A DNA stretch of 64,000 nucleotides from Prorocentrum cordatum. Taxonomy: Eukaryota; Sar; Dinophyceae; Prorocentrales; Prorocentraceae. Of the stretch, positions 28,431 to 38,507 are shown in pieces. The notes beneath the pieces were generated by a model. That model was not told the origin of the DNA. It saw nothing but the letters and a program-made list of their open reading frames with translations, and searched no databases. Numbering within the stretch: position 1 is the first letter of the stretch; each line of letters opens with the position of its first letter. The stretch is taken from NCBI GenBank assembly GCA_963575745.1, contig CAUYUJ010019286.1:82501-146500 (forward strand), in the 5' to 3' direction. A program made the position numbers and the translations under genes.

Positions 28431-28663
28431 TGCTCTGGGTCTTGGACGCTCTCTTCGTTGGCTCCTTGGTGGCCTTCTTCAGGGACTCGCTCGTGGTTGC
28501 CTTGGTGGACTTCTTGTCTTCCCCCTACATTGTGCCGGTCTGGCTCCTCCTGGTCCTCTGCTACCTGCGGCGCATCCCTGTATGCTTCGCTATTGAGGTG
28601 GCGTTCGTCTTCCTCGGTGTCGTTTCACTCTCGCTCTGTGAGTGGCGGGTTCGAGTAGTTTAA
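28367..28663 (+). CDS. Small hydrophobic protein candidate (98 aa)
   Basis: ATG at 28367, TAA at 28661-28663. Starts MYATESVHLPVQRARDETDP, then two hydrophobic stretches: VLWVLDALFVGSLVAFF... and VPVWLLLVLCYLRR...AFVFLGVVSLSL. It looks like a two- or three-pass membrane peptide with good G/C third positions. It overlaps, in another frame, the open segment from 27840, so either the upstream frame shifts into this one or only one is used after 28367. Confidence 0.35.
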   Translation: MYATESVHLPVQRARDETDPTVLWVLDALFVGSLVAFFRDSLVVALVDFLSSPYIVPVWLLLVLCYLRRIPVCFAIEVAFVFLGVVSLSLCEWRVRVV

Positions 28664-28689
28664 CAGGATATCGAACCTTTCTTACGCTG

Positions 28690-28752
28690 GGCTCCTCCTC
28701 CCTCCTCCTCCTCCTCCTCCTCCTCCTCCTCCTCCTCCTCCTCCTCCTCCTC
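28690..28752. repeat. TCC tract
   Basis: About 20 TCC units directly after the hydrophobic ORF. Confidence 0.95.
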
Positions 28753-28859
28753 GCCGTTCGCAGGCGGGAGGCGCTGCGTCGACGCCCCAGCGCCCGCACG
28801 CTCGGCCGCGCGCGGGCGGGCCTGCTGGCGCGGGGGCGGGGGAGGCGCGAGCTGCGGCC

Positions 28860-29020
28860 GCGGCTGCTCATCGGGGCGCCGCGGCCAAAGGCCACGCCGC
28901 GGCTGCCGCGCGCGCCCCCGCCGGCCGCGCTGCCCTGCGCGGCGCCAGCGGCACATCGGGGCGCCGCGGCCCAACGCCACGCCGCGGCAGCCGCGCGCGC
29001 CTCCCCCCACAAGTGGCGCC
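28860..29020. repeat. GC-rich tandem duplication
   Basis: ATCGGGGCGCCGCGGCC occurs at about 28870 and 28954, each followed by AACGCCACGCCGCGG-type sequence and CCGCGCGCGCC. The region 28770-29250 is about 80 percent GC; open frames there are compositional. Confidence 0.7.
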
Positions 29021-29469
29021 CTCGTTGCGAGACGCCGCGCCGTTTGTTGCGGCGCGCGGCCTTGCGCCCTTGCGTCTTGGGGAGGGCGCCGCGGCCACCT
29101 GAGCAAACTCCGCCGCGGACGCAGGGACTGCCGTGGGGCCGGCCGCGGCGCCAGCTGCGTCTCGTTGGGCGCGGGGCGCAGGGTTTGCCGTGGGTGCCGT
29201 GGGTTTGCCGCGGTGTCGGCGTCGTCCACGTGGGCGCATCGAGGACAAGCGGCGCGGCGACATGTGCTCATCTGTTGCTTCTGTGCGCGTAGGGGGACCC
29301 AGCAAAAGGGGGCGGGGTACACCCCTTAGCTACCCCCACCCGCCCGTGAGGTGCCCTCGTGCCGAAGCCCCCCCTTCCGCTCCTGCTTCTGGTAGCTACC
29401 CCGCCTGTGGCCTCCGACGCCCGACGCCCGCGCGGACAGTGGGAGGAGGGAGCCTCTTCCTTCTTCTCC

Positions 29470-29850
29470 TTCTCCTCCTCGTCCCCCTCCTCCTCCGGAG
29501 GAGGAGGAACAGGAGGAGAAGGAGGAGGAGGAGAACGCAGGAGAGGAGGAGGATGAGGAGGAGGTGGAGGAGGAGGAGACGGAGGAAGAGGAGGAGGAGG
29601 AGGAGGAGGTGGAGGAGGAGGAGGCGGAGGAAGAGGAGGAGGAGAGGAGGAGGAGGAGGAGGAGGAGGAGACGGAGGAGGAGGAGACGGAGGAGGAGAGG
29701 AGACGGAGGAGGAGGAGGAGGAGGAGGAGACGGAGGAGGAGGAGGAGACGGAGGAGAAGGAGGAGACGGAGGAGGAGGAGGAGGAGGAGGAGGAGGAGGA
29801 GGAGGAGGAGAAGGAGACGGAGGAGGAGGAGGAGAAGGAGGAGGAATAGA
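29470..29850. repeat. TCC then GGA tract with strand switch
   Basis: The strand is pyrimidine-rich to about 29500 and polypurine from 29503 on (GGAGGAGGAGGAACAGGAGG...), so the tract is an inverted pair at TCCTCCGGAGGAGG. It runs to 29848. Confidence 0.92.
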
Positions 29851-29899
29851 TGAAATGCCCTGACGGGGAGAGTGCACAGCACTAAATCGTGAGCTAGTC

Positions 29900-32335
29900 T
29901 CACGTTACTTGCGACTGGCTGAAATTTCCTTGTCGCGAATTCTCTCCATTAGAGCTGCCATCCGCGACTCGTAAGGAGGGGTGGCCCCTGTAGCCGAAGG
30001 AGTATTCACCACCGTAGAGTCGGACAAACTGCAACTCAGGGAAATCCAACGGCTTCCTGGGACCGAGCCGAGAAAGAGAGACTGCTGGGCCAAGAATCTC
30101 CTGGCACTTCCGATTCGGAGGTTTCCCCTTGTCTGAAAGGGTTAATAACCTCCGTGCCCTTCTTGGTGGGGGGGGGGGGGCATACAGGGCCCAGCCAACT
30201 TCAAAGCACGACCCTGGGACCATCCACCACATCTTAAACAGACACACGTTTGCTTCTCAGGGACCGCCCGAACGACGTCGGCCGAGACCGGATCTCGAGC
30301 CAGTCCAGCCGCGACGACGAGGTGCCCCCTGTGGGTCCTTGAGCAGCTTCCTTATGCGGCCCTCCTCCTTCTCCTCCTGGAATCCAGCAGGCCCGTCCTC
30401 CCACCAGTGCCACCCTATCATTCGCGAGGAGCGTCCCCGCCTTGGGGCTCTTGGGGGACGTGGCCGTCTGAGATCAGTCTGGAACAGCGGGAGCACTGCA
30501 GTCGCGAGCTTCACAGAATTGCTTACTCTCTCGAGGGCGAGACTGACCCTTGACACTGCGCTGGAGCTGGTATCTTCTTGACCTTGGTAAGCCGACGTAG
30601 AGCACGCGCGCCGCGTGGCACAGCTTCAGCACGCCAATCACTCCAGAGCTGTGTAGACTCCTTATTCATACCCCTGATCGCTGCCTCGACGCCCTCGCTG
30701 GTATCCTCAATGAGTTGACTGATCGCATCGCTGTTCGGAGCCTGCCTGACTGTGCAATCGAGACGCCCACGCACACCCTGACCGTGATACTGCACCGTGA
30801 GGAAACTGTCCATCTCAGCTGAACATTCGTCTAAGTGGTTCGTGCCCCTAAAGAGCTGCACTATCGCACCTGAGACTGGTGACGAACCACTGCCGCCATT
30901 CGGCGACCAACTTGATGGTAGTTTCGTCGTCGAGGGTATTGACGCACCACCCACCTCGGTGATAGATTGCGCCCGAAAACTCCAGGCCCCTTCAAATCAT
31001 GTCCCGCGTTGATCGCAAGCTGTTGCGCTGCCGCGACAGCAAACCTTAGCCAGACGCGCGAGAGAATTCGCCATGCAACGCTGACCGATGTAGACTCGTT
31101 CGTGGCCACCTGCAGACAATGTTCAGCCAAAGCTTTGTGCGTCCTCCATTCTGCTGGCGGTGCAGCTGGGCCTATCACGGGACTCGAAGGCAGTGTGGGT
31201 GTGACTGTGCACACGAAATGCCTGATGCTGAAGCCGTTGCCGGCCACCATGAAGGGGACAGGCCTGCGGGGTCGTTTGCTCCACATCACATCCGCTTCCA
31301 CACCACGAAAGTCACGCAACGCTACATCGTTGACTGCATAGAAATCTGTGGTGGTGGAGCCTGTCCCCCCGCGGCACGTCGCTTGCGATGGTACTGCCAT
31401 AGTCGCTCTCGCCGTCCGAGGGGAACCACGCATTTCCAACCCACGCCGCACACGCTATGCATGGACCTCGGCAATCGGTCAAACACTGTCCCATCACGGA
31501 TAGCATAGTGGCTTTGATGTTTGTGGGGCCGATCGAGTCCTTTAGGTACGCGTTGGTGACGTGGAAAGGCGGTCATCCAGGTAAGTCTACCACCACATGA
31601 TGGAGGCGATGTGGATTCAGGACGTGCTCTCCTGGCTGTGGCTTTCTCCATCCCAAGCCGGCACGAGCGAGTACTGCAACTCCTGCAGAAGAGTTGCCGC
31701 CAGTAACTACCCTCCCAGCTGTGCTGTTCCGTGCATTTCCGTCGTCAAACTCGCTGCTTTTTCTGACGAATGGATGCCATCTGCTCGCGGAACCTTACTT
31801 TGGCTGCTGCAAGCTTCCGTGCTGTCTCCTCTTGGTTGGCTTCCCCTTCTCGCCCGTCAGCAGCCCTTCTGGCTTCCAACAGTGCCTTGGAAGCCTCTGC
31901 GATAGACAGCTCGGAGTCGTCGTCCAGCTCCATGTCGTCATTGTCGCCAGCAGGAACATCAGCAGCAGCAGGAACAGAGTCAGCCTCAATGGTCTGAACG
32001 TACTTGGGACTTGAGGTGGCTCTGCAAGTCCTCCCATAGTCGGGACTTGATTCATACTTGCAGCTCGGGATCCTGTATCTCTTCAGCTTTGACGTCGAAA
32101 CTGAAACCTGCGATGGGATTGTCGGCCTCAACGGGCGTCCCAATGAGCGTCGCCGTGCGCTGAAACTCGGCCTGCAGGGTGGCGATATCCGCCTCCCTTG
32201 CCTCCAAGTCATCACGCCGTGCCTGAAGAGCTTCCTGCATCGTCTGAATATGCTGGACTTTCTCATCGATCTCCTTCTCAAGTTTTGGCTTGTGCATATT
32301 TGCTTTGTCCAAATCTCGTTGGGCCCGACGGTGGG
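29900..32335 (-). pseudogene. LINE (non-LTR retrotransposon) remnant, minus strand
   Basis: Reading the minus strand from 32335 down: ORF1-like coiled coil (KLEKEIDEKVQHIQTMQEAL, READIATLQAEFQRTATLIG, 32310-32052); a frame change to PAGDNDDMELDDDSELSIAE and EETARKLAAAKVRFREQMAS (to 31745); then an endonuclease (EEP) end with CRGGTGSTTTDFYAVNDVAL and RDFRGVEADVMWSK (about 31400-31270), followed by VFGRN and a linker to 30523. Frames change several times and no RT motif is intact, so it is a degraded copy. The 3' side is cut by a GGA tract near 29850 and the 5' side abuts a GGA tract at 32335. Such EEP-RT elements copy themselves by target-primed reverse transcription. Confidence 0.7.
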
Positions 32336-32380
32336 AGGAGGAGGAGGAGGAGGAGGAGGAGGAGGAGGAGGAGGAGGAGG

Positions 32381-32440
<60 letters not shown>

Positions 32441-32500
32441 AATTCCAGGAGGAGCAGGAGGAGGAGGAGGAGAAGGAGGAGGACCAGGACGCAGGATGGG
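32335..32500. repeat. GGA / GGAGCA tract
   Basis: GGA units, then about ten GGAGCA hexamers (32385-32438), then GGA again. Confidence 0.95.
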
Positions 32501-32744
32501 GGGGAAGGCGGGCGCAGGAAGGCGGGTGCGCCCCAGGTGCAGACCTCGGCGAAGGAGGTGACCTCGGAGCGTGTGTGGCACGAGCTGATCGGCCACCGCC
32601 ACGAGGTGCAGTTGTGGTCGGCCGACCGGAGCCGCCGCCTCTCGCCCGCCCCCCTCCCCCGGGGTTCTTGCTCGGGGGCGGGAGTTCCCGTTGTCGGGCG
32701 GGGGTGGGACGGGAGAAGGGGTCGCGCAATGGGGGGTTGAACAA

Positions 32745-32870
32745 AATCACGACGAGAGGTTTTTCACTATTTTCGGCCCTTACCGGGCCTCGGGACCGTC
32801 AGAAAGCGACTCAGGACGAGAAACCCGTCCTGGGGAAGGGGTCTGGACCTCTGGGGGTCGACGTTGTGAA
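32745..32870. repeat. Family J repeat, copy 3, inverted
   Basis: Complement matches 9545-9670: GGTCTGGACC, ACGGGTTTCTCGTCCTGAGT read on the minus strand, GACGGTCCCGAGGCCCGG. Followed by a family K motif at 32940-33003. Confidence 0.65.
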
Positions 32871-33054
32871 CACATCACGACGTTGGGGGTCTGGGAATGA
32901 GGGGGGCAGTGAGAGCTGCAGAGAAGGAACCCTTAAGGGCCCCTAAAGGAGCCCCTTCGGGCCCCAAAGGGGACCTGTAGGGCACGAGGAGTGCACCTTT
33001 CTTTCCCCCTCTCATTCATTGCCCCCCAGAAAGCGACGCCCAAGGAGGGACTGG

Positions 33055-33240
33055 GGCGGGAGGAGGAGGAGGAGGAGAAGGAGGAGGAGGAGGAGGAGGA
33101 GGAGGAGGACGACGACGAGGAGGATCCTCCCTTCTCGTCAGCCTGTCATTTACGATTACGTCGGACAGTTCGTGCTCGTGTCAGCTCGGTTCGTCAATGT
33201 CCTCCTCCTCCTCCTCCTCCTCCTCCTCCTCGCTCCACCC
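33055..33240. repeat. GGA tract and TCC tract
   Basis: GGA/GACGAC tract at 33060-33125, then TCC tract at 33197-33235. No gene is seen in 33240-33650. Confidence 0.9.
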
Positions 33241-33650
33241 TCTCTCCTCATTCCCTCGGGGATCGCGCCGCGCCGACATTGCGGCGACAGCGGTGCGTGC
33301 GTTCAAGGCTGATGGAGCCAGGACAGTTTGGAACGATCACCGCTGCTTCATGGTATCGATCAAGATAGAACGATCTACGCGGAGTCAGAATCCAGCGTCC
33401 ATGTCGACACGACTGCAATAACTCGCGCTCCGTACTCCTCCCCACACCTCTGGCGATTCGCAATGTTCGGGGCCAGAGTTCTATTCGCAATGTTCGGCGT
33501 CTCGAGGCCGTCTCGGGGCTTCGGGCCCCCCACACAAGACCCGCCCCGTACCGTGACGCCGTGCCGGTCGGTCCCCGCCGGGGAGCTGGAGGTGCCGAAG
33601 TCTGTCGCGCGTGCTCCCGGCGCGCAGCGCCAGCGTGCCTGGCGCGAGCG

Positions 33651-33893
33651 GAGAGAGTGCGGGGCGAAGTGGTGACTGGCACGGGCGCCAGGGGGTCACC
33701 GCCCACCAGACCACCCCAACCCATCCCGAAGGCTCCGATTTGCCCTCCGTTTCCGGTGCGGGGGGGGTCGGGGAACATGGACAAAAACACATACGAAGTC
33801 GTACCCCCCCGACCCGAAATTCAGGCGAGATTCGGGTCTTCGGGTCAGGTTGGGGTGGTCTGGCAGGTAGTCAGAGAGTGCGGGGCGAAGTGG
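33651..33893. mobile_element. Family F TIR element, copy 2, within 20-bp direct repeats
   Basis: TIRs TCACCGCCCACCAGACCACC and GGTGGTCTGGCAGGTAGTCA at 33698-33875. GAGAGTGCGGGGCGAAGTGG lies on both sides (about 33653-33672 and 33874-33893). Interior matches the 6127 copy (CCGAAGGC...CATACGAAG). Confidence 0.8.
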
Positions 33894-34182
33894 CGACGTC
33901 AGGGTGGCGTGCCGGCCTGCCACCGATGGGGCAGGCCGCGGCCGCCTGCAGCTTGGCTTCGCTCGGGGTGGTGCCTTTTTTCTTCCCGCGAGGGCGCTCG
34001 AGGCCGAACATCTCCGGGGTCGTCTCGTTGCGAAAAAAAAAGTTTCGTCAGCGGCGAGGCGGCGAAATCCGCTCCAGCGTGAGGCTAGATAGGGGCACTA
34101 GCTAGCGAATTGGCCGGCGAGCAAAGGGAGAAGGGGGACGGCCGAGAGGAAGGAGGGACGCTCAGACGCCGAAGAGTCCGAA

Positions 34183-34550
34183 AACTTGCGAAAACAACCC
34201 GCACGAGGCCGAACAATGCACGGGGAAGGCGCGTCCCATCGATGGCGAGCTTGGCGCGGGCGCAGAGTCAGACCTCGGCGGCCAGCGAGGGGGGGAAGTG
34301 AGAAGGATAAGGCCCTCTCGGAAAGCGGCGGGACTTCGCAGAAGCCCTCGCGCCTTCTGAGGATTTTTTTGCGTCTTCGGGGAACGCTTAGAAAACTCTT
34401 CAGAAGGCCGATGGACTTCCGAGCCTTCTGAGAGGACCTTCTCCTTCTCACTTCCTCCTCTCGCTCGCCGCCGAAAATACGCGCACGAAGCCGAACAATT
34501 CACGGGGAAGGCACGTCCCAGCGATGGCGAGCTCGGCGCGGGCGCAGCAT
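34183..34550. mobile_element. Family H element, copy 2, within about 66-bp direct repeats
   Basis: TIR element 34278-34478: GGCGGCCAGCGAGGGGGGGA then AGTGAGAAGG at the left, CCTTCTCCTTCTCACTTCCT then CGCTCGCCGCCG at the right. On both sides lies the same host sequence, CGCACGAGGCCGAACAATGC then ACGGGGAAGGCGCGTCCC and GGCGAGCTTGGCGCGGGCGC (about 34198-34264 and 34486-34547, about 90 percent identical). Confidence 0.8.
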
Positions 34551-34615
34551 CCCCCCTCCTCCTCCTCCTCCTCCTTCTTCTGCTCCTGCTCCTCCTCCTC
34601 CTTCGGCGGGACGGG

Positions 34616-35413
34616 GTGGGCGGATGGGGGGAGAGCCTTGAGTTGCTTCGCGGCCACGCCGAGATGCAAGGCTGTTTCGGCAGCCGGGCTTCGGGGGCTC
34701 TCGCGACAGAGATTTGGGAGCGTCGGAGCTCGATCGCCGAGTTCCTGGAGATGGTACTCCGCTCAGGGCCACCTGGCATCAGGCCTGAGGCCTGGGCCCC
34801 AGCGGCAGCGGGGGCGAGGGCGGAGTTGACGGCGGCCGCCACTGAGGAGCGCCGCCCGCGACCGCAGCGAATCCTCTCCTCCTCCCTCGAGGCTTCGCTC
34901 TTCCCCGATTCCCTCCCCACCTTGCTGCATCGTCGTATTTCCTCGTGGCTCCCCGACCTCCAGCCGCTGCTGCCGGCTGATCTTGAGGCTCGGTGGGGTG
35001 GTTTAAAGGCGATTCTTGCCCGATCCCCCCCTTCGTGGGCATGGGCCCACCTGAAGACGTTGGCCGGAGCTTGGACGACTTCGGCCCGCGTTCCGAGTGC
35101 GCCCGAAACCTCATATCTTTTTGGGTGCCGTGCCCCCGATTCGTTCGCCCATTATCTCCAGTGCCCCCGCCTCCTCCACCTCCTCGCCCTTCCTCGTGGA
35201 GTCCTCCCTTCTTGTCCTCTCACTCGTCTGGGGCTCGGCCCCCACCCCGATCGCGAGATCGAATATCCACGTTTACGATGTCACCGAATCGTAGTCCTAA
35301 GCTTTCACATTTACCATCAACTGAAAGCGGACCTTGCGCGGCGGCCGCAGGCTGCCACGCCTTCATACCATTACCAGATACGATCTGCTGCATTAGCCGC
35401 TATGCGAGGCTAG
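34616..35413 (+). pseudogene. LINE 3' end (C-terminal domain only)
   Basis: A 265-codon frame, no recognisable start, reads ISSWLPDLQPLLPADLEARW, HLKTLAGAWTTSARVPSAPE, TSYLFGCRAPDSFAHYLQCP then RLLHLLALPRGVLPS, and HRIVVLSFHIYHQLKADLAR. The AWTTSxR...FGC...DSFAHYLQCP pattern is the Cys/His segment that ends many dinoflagellate LINE proteins, where a W(T/S)TSxR...C...HYxxC motif follows the RT. RT and endonuclease are absent, so it is a 5'-truncated insertion, as is usual for LINEs. The frame is undamaged, suggesting a fairly recent copy. Confidence 0.7.
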
Positions 35414-35455
35414 TGCTGTGCAGTAGCTGTGGCACTGTCTTCCCAGCTACGTGCG

Positions 35456-35500
35456 CTCCTCCTCCTCCTCCTCCTCCTCCTCCTTCTCCTCCTCCACCAT
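35456..35500. repeat. TCC tract
   Basis: TCC run directly before compound repeat copy 3. Confidence 0.9.
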
Positions 35501-35504
35501 TCTT

Positions 35505-36365
35505 TCTCCTTGTAGAAAACTCCTCCCTGTCGCACCCCGAGGCCAGGTTTCAGGGCGGGCCTGGCGTTTCGCCTGAGACTTCCTCACCACTTATGACTCT
35601 GAAGCAAAACAAGTGACAACAGTTCACAGCTTGCGGGCGGGTCGTTTTCAAAATGTGGCTCTCGCCTTGCCGCCGCGCACATTCGTTGTCAAACTTTGCA
35701 AGAGCTTCATGGATTGAGGGCGGGTCGTTTTCAAATTGTTGCTCTCGCCTCAGCGTCGCGCGCATTCTTTGTACAAAGTTGCAAGAATATCACGGATTGA
35801 GGGCGGGTCGTTTTCAAAATATGGCTGTCGCCTTAGCGCCCCGCGCATTCTTTGTAACAAATGCAAGAGCTTCACGTATTGAGGGCGGATGGTTTTCAAC
35901 ATGTGGTTCTCGCTTTAGCGGCGCGCACATTCTTTGGAAAAAGTTGAAGAGCTTCACGGGTTGAGGGTGGTTCCTTTTCAAAATGTGGTTCTCGCCTTAG
36001 CGCCGCGCACATTCGGTTGTACAGTTTGCAAGAGTTTCACAGATTTCCATGATCAGCGTACCAAAAATGGCGTTCTGGAAGGATTCCGGATTATGCGGGT
36101 GCAGCAGTTCTGTTGATTCGCGGTGTCGGAATCAAAAAATGGCGTTATGGCACGATTCCGGATCGCCAGAACGCAGCAGTCAGGTCGATACGTGGCGTTG
36201 GAATCCCGAGAACAATGTTTGGGCATGCTTCAGGATCTTCAAACGGTTGTCTTCCGACGAGGCAGTTCCCCCAATGCAAATGAACGTCTGTAGGGGCCTA
36301 TGAAGAGGGAGCTGAGAGGGAGGGTTAATTCCAACATCGTTGATGACCCTTGGGTTTACACTGGT
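35505..36365. repeat. Compound repeat copy 3
   Basis: Lead 35518-35625 (TGTCGCACCCCGAGGCCAGG). Five Sat83 units 35630-36045. Tail 36046-36260 of about 68-bp units (AAATGGCGTTATGGCACGAT, GGATCGCCAGAACGCAGCAG). End motif TGTAGGGGCCTATGAAGAGG and TTTACACTGGTTCTC, then a TCC tract to 36412. Confidence 0.9.
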
Positions 36366-36639
36366 TCTCTTCCTCCTCCTCCTCCTCCTCCTCCTCCTCC
36401 TCCTCCTCCGCGCGCGGCGCGCGGGAGGGCCCCCGCGCCGCCCGCGGTACGCCCTCGCCCGCCGCGCCAGAGGCGCCGCGCGTGCGCCGCAGAGGGCCTT
36501 CGCGCCCGGCGCGCCCCGTCGCGGCCGACTCCGCGCCGCGCCCCTGGCGTGCACGGCGCGCGCTGGCCCCGCCCGGGCGCGCGCGGCGACACGGCCAGCA
36601 CAGCGGGGCAGTCCTATGTCAGACGATCGCAAACGTGGG

Positions 36640-36800
36640 TCAGCGTGGGTTGGCGACGTGTTCCGCTTCCGTGGGGAACCGCGGATTTCCGCCGCCGAGC
36701 GAGGCGGCACCAGTCGCACTTTGGGGAGGGCACCTCCCCCGATCCATGGATTTGGCGACCGCGCGCCAAATCCATGGATCGCTAGTTTATGTTTGCGCGC
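36640..36800. repeat. Family G repeat, copy 1
   Basis: GCGGATTTCCGCCGCCGAGC then GAGGCGGCACC, and the palindrome CGATCCATGGATTTGGCGAC then CGCGCGCCAAATCCATGG. The second copy is at 63045-63180. Confidence 0.85.
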
Positions 36801-37027
36801 CCCCGAGTATTTGGGGCAGTTGCAGGGGAGACCCATGCCAAGAAACACCCTCCTTGCCTACAGGGTCCCCTGGGTTTCTCGGGCTTCGATGGCTTTGCTC
36901 TGGAAGGCGTGACGTTCCCACACCAACAGTCAGTGCACGTCCTGGGGTCTCAGGTGCTGGATTTCTTGTGGAAGGTTTCTTGTGGTCGGGCGCCTATTGT
37001 ATTTGGGGCAGTTACTCGGGCCAGTTA

Positions 37028-37190
37028 TCCGACACGGTGCCCATACCGATGCTCTTTGGCCGTTTTCCACTTTTTGGACCTCCTGGGAGGCCCTCGTCGC
37101 CACCGCTGGATTCGCCTCGAAATGCTGGTCAGAACATACCCCGGGAGAGGTCTGGGGAGTCGCGGTATCACTACCGCTTCGTTTCCCCAG
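37028..37190. mobile_element. Family I element, copy 4
   Basis: CCTCCTGGGAGGCCCTCGTC then GCCACCGCTGGATTCGCC, GGTCAGAACATACCCCGGGA, and right end GTCGCGGTATCACTACCGC. Left end GGTGCCCATACCGATGCTC. Confidence 0.85.
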
Positions 37191-37384
37191 ACACGGCCAG
37201 GACAGCGGGGCAGTTATCACGGCGGCCTCGCCGTCGCTTCATGTGATAGGGGGGCTGGGCCAGCCCAGCCCTTCTTCTGGGAAGGGAGCAGGGTGCCTGG
37301 CGGGCTTGAGATCTCGAGGGCTCGTCGACGCACAGTGCTCCAGGTATCGAAGAACAGAAAATGGCAGAAAACTATAAATTTCTG

Positions 37385-37515
37385 GAGCTCCGCGCGGATT
37401 TCTTGGATCGGCGCTGAAGCACCCCTCCCTGGCGCGCGGAGCGTGCCAGGGGCGGCGTCGGAGGCGCCGCCAGCGGGGGCTCAGCGCAGATCCCGGAAAT
37501 CCGCGCGGAGATCCC
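37385..37515. mobile_element. Family A element (A10), last copy in the window
   Basis: GGAGCTCCGCGCGGATTTCT then TGGATCGGCGCTG at left, CAGATCCCGGAAATCCGCGC then GGAGATC at right. The inner palindrome is reversed relative to the other copies. Confidence 0.85.
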
Positions 37516-37536
37516 CCAAAGTCTACGGTCCTGCCG

Positions 37537-37875
37537 TTGCTTGTTCCTCTGGGGCAGGAGTCTCCCCCTCCCGCCAAGAGAGGCCTCATCGGAGCACCGG
37601 TCGAGCAGACGGGCGCCCGATGTTCGGAAGGCCCGGCCGCGGCGCCGGGGGGGGCGAGGCGCTTTGAGCGGGGCGGCGCGCCCGTCGCGGGCACCGGCAG
37701 CGGCGCGCGGCTCTGCGGCGTGCGCTCGCAGACCGCGGCTTCCGTGGCCGCTCAGGGAGGGAGGGACTCCAGCGGGCGCCCCGGGTGCCCCCAGGGTCGC
37801 GGGCCGGGAGTCCGCGAAGTGGAGAGGTCGGTCTCGTCGAGAACATCAGAACCCCTAGCCCTAATAACAGGATGA
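37537..37875 (+). CDS. Candidate exon between repeat elements
   Basis: An open frame with G/C third positions follows the family A copy: GARRFERGGAPVAGTGSGAR, LCGVRSQTAASVAAQGGRDS, then VREVERSVSSRTSEPLALIT and a stop at 37873. The arrangement (family I, family A, then a short GC3-rich frame) mirrors the helicase exons. No domain is recognised; other frames are also open. Confidence 0.25.
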   Translation: MLVPLGQESPPPAKRGLIGAPVEQTGARCSEGPAAAPGGARRFERGGAPVAGTGSGARLCGVRSQTAASVAAQGGRDSSGRPGCPQGRGPGVREVERSVSSRTSEPLALITG

Positions 37876-38505
37876 AGACGTGGCCTCACTGAGGTCCCAG
37901 CCTCTGCACCAGGGATGATTCATAGATCTGGGCGGCTTGGTCCGATACATCTGTAGAAGAGGCCCCCCCCCTATGCCTAATGTTTTGGGCCCTCCTAACT
38001 TAGGCCCCCTCCCCAAGGGTTAGGGGTCCGTCTTCGGTCACCCACGGCCGGGTCGCCGAGCGGCGGGCGGAGAGCGGCTCCGTCGGCGGCGACCCCAGCA
38101 GCGAGCCCCGCCAGCAGCAGGCGCGCGCGCGCGGCGGGGGGGGAGGGGCGCGCACGGGACCGCCCGCGCAGCGGCGCCCCTCCCCTCCCGAGGCAGGCGA
38201 TGCGCGGGCGCCGCCCCGCGGCAGCCAGCCGCGCAGGAGGCCGCCGCTCGCGCGCCGGCGAGCCGCGCGGGCGGTGGCGGCCTCAGCCTCGAGCCGTGCC
38301 GAGCTCTGGCGGCAGTCGGCGGGCGGAGGGCGGCGGCGCCCCTTCGGCGCGCCCAGCCGCGCAGTGCCGGGCGCGTCCCCGGGGGTCGGACGCTGGCCAC
38401 TCACGCGCATCGCACAGCGGAGCGTCTGTGCGCCGTGCGCGGCGCCAGAGGGTTGCGCGCGCAGCCGCGCAACCAGCGCGCGCGCGCGTGCGATGTGGAT
38501 CGGCA
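37876..38505. other. GC-rich unassigned stretch
   Basis: About 75-80 percent GC from 38040. Open frames on both strands with Arg/Ala/Pro composition and no domain. No supported gene. Confidence 0.4.
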
Positions 38506-38507
38506 GT

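Larger units (their letters stand above)
36583..37212. repeat. 25-bp direct repeat pair enclosing 575 bp
   Basis: GACACGGCCAGCACAGCGGG then GCAGT at 36586-36610 and GACACGGCCAGGACAGCGGG then GCAGT at 37188-37212, one mismatch. The interval holds family G (36640-36800) and family I (37028-37190). Confidence 0.7.

Noticed and set aside
29268-29903. Leu/Pro/Ser-only and Glu/Gly-only frames over GGA tracts (also at 2524, 8075, 11368, 22302, 32198, 42487, 62645)
   Set aside because: Composition artefacts of trinucleotide repeats.
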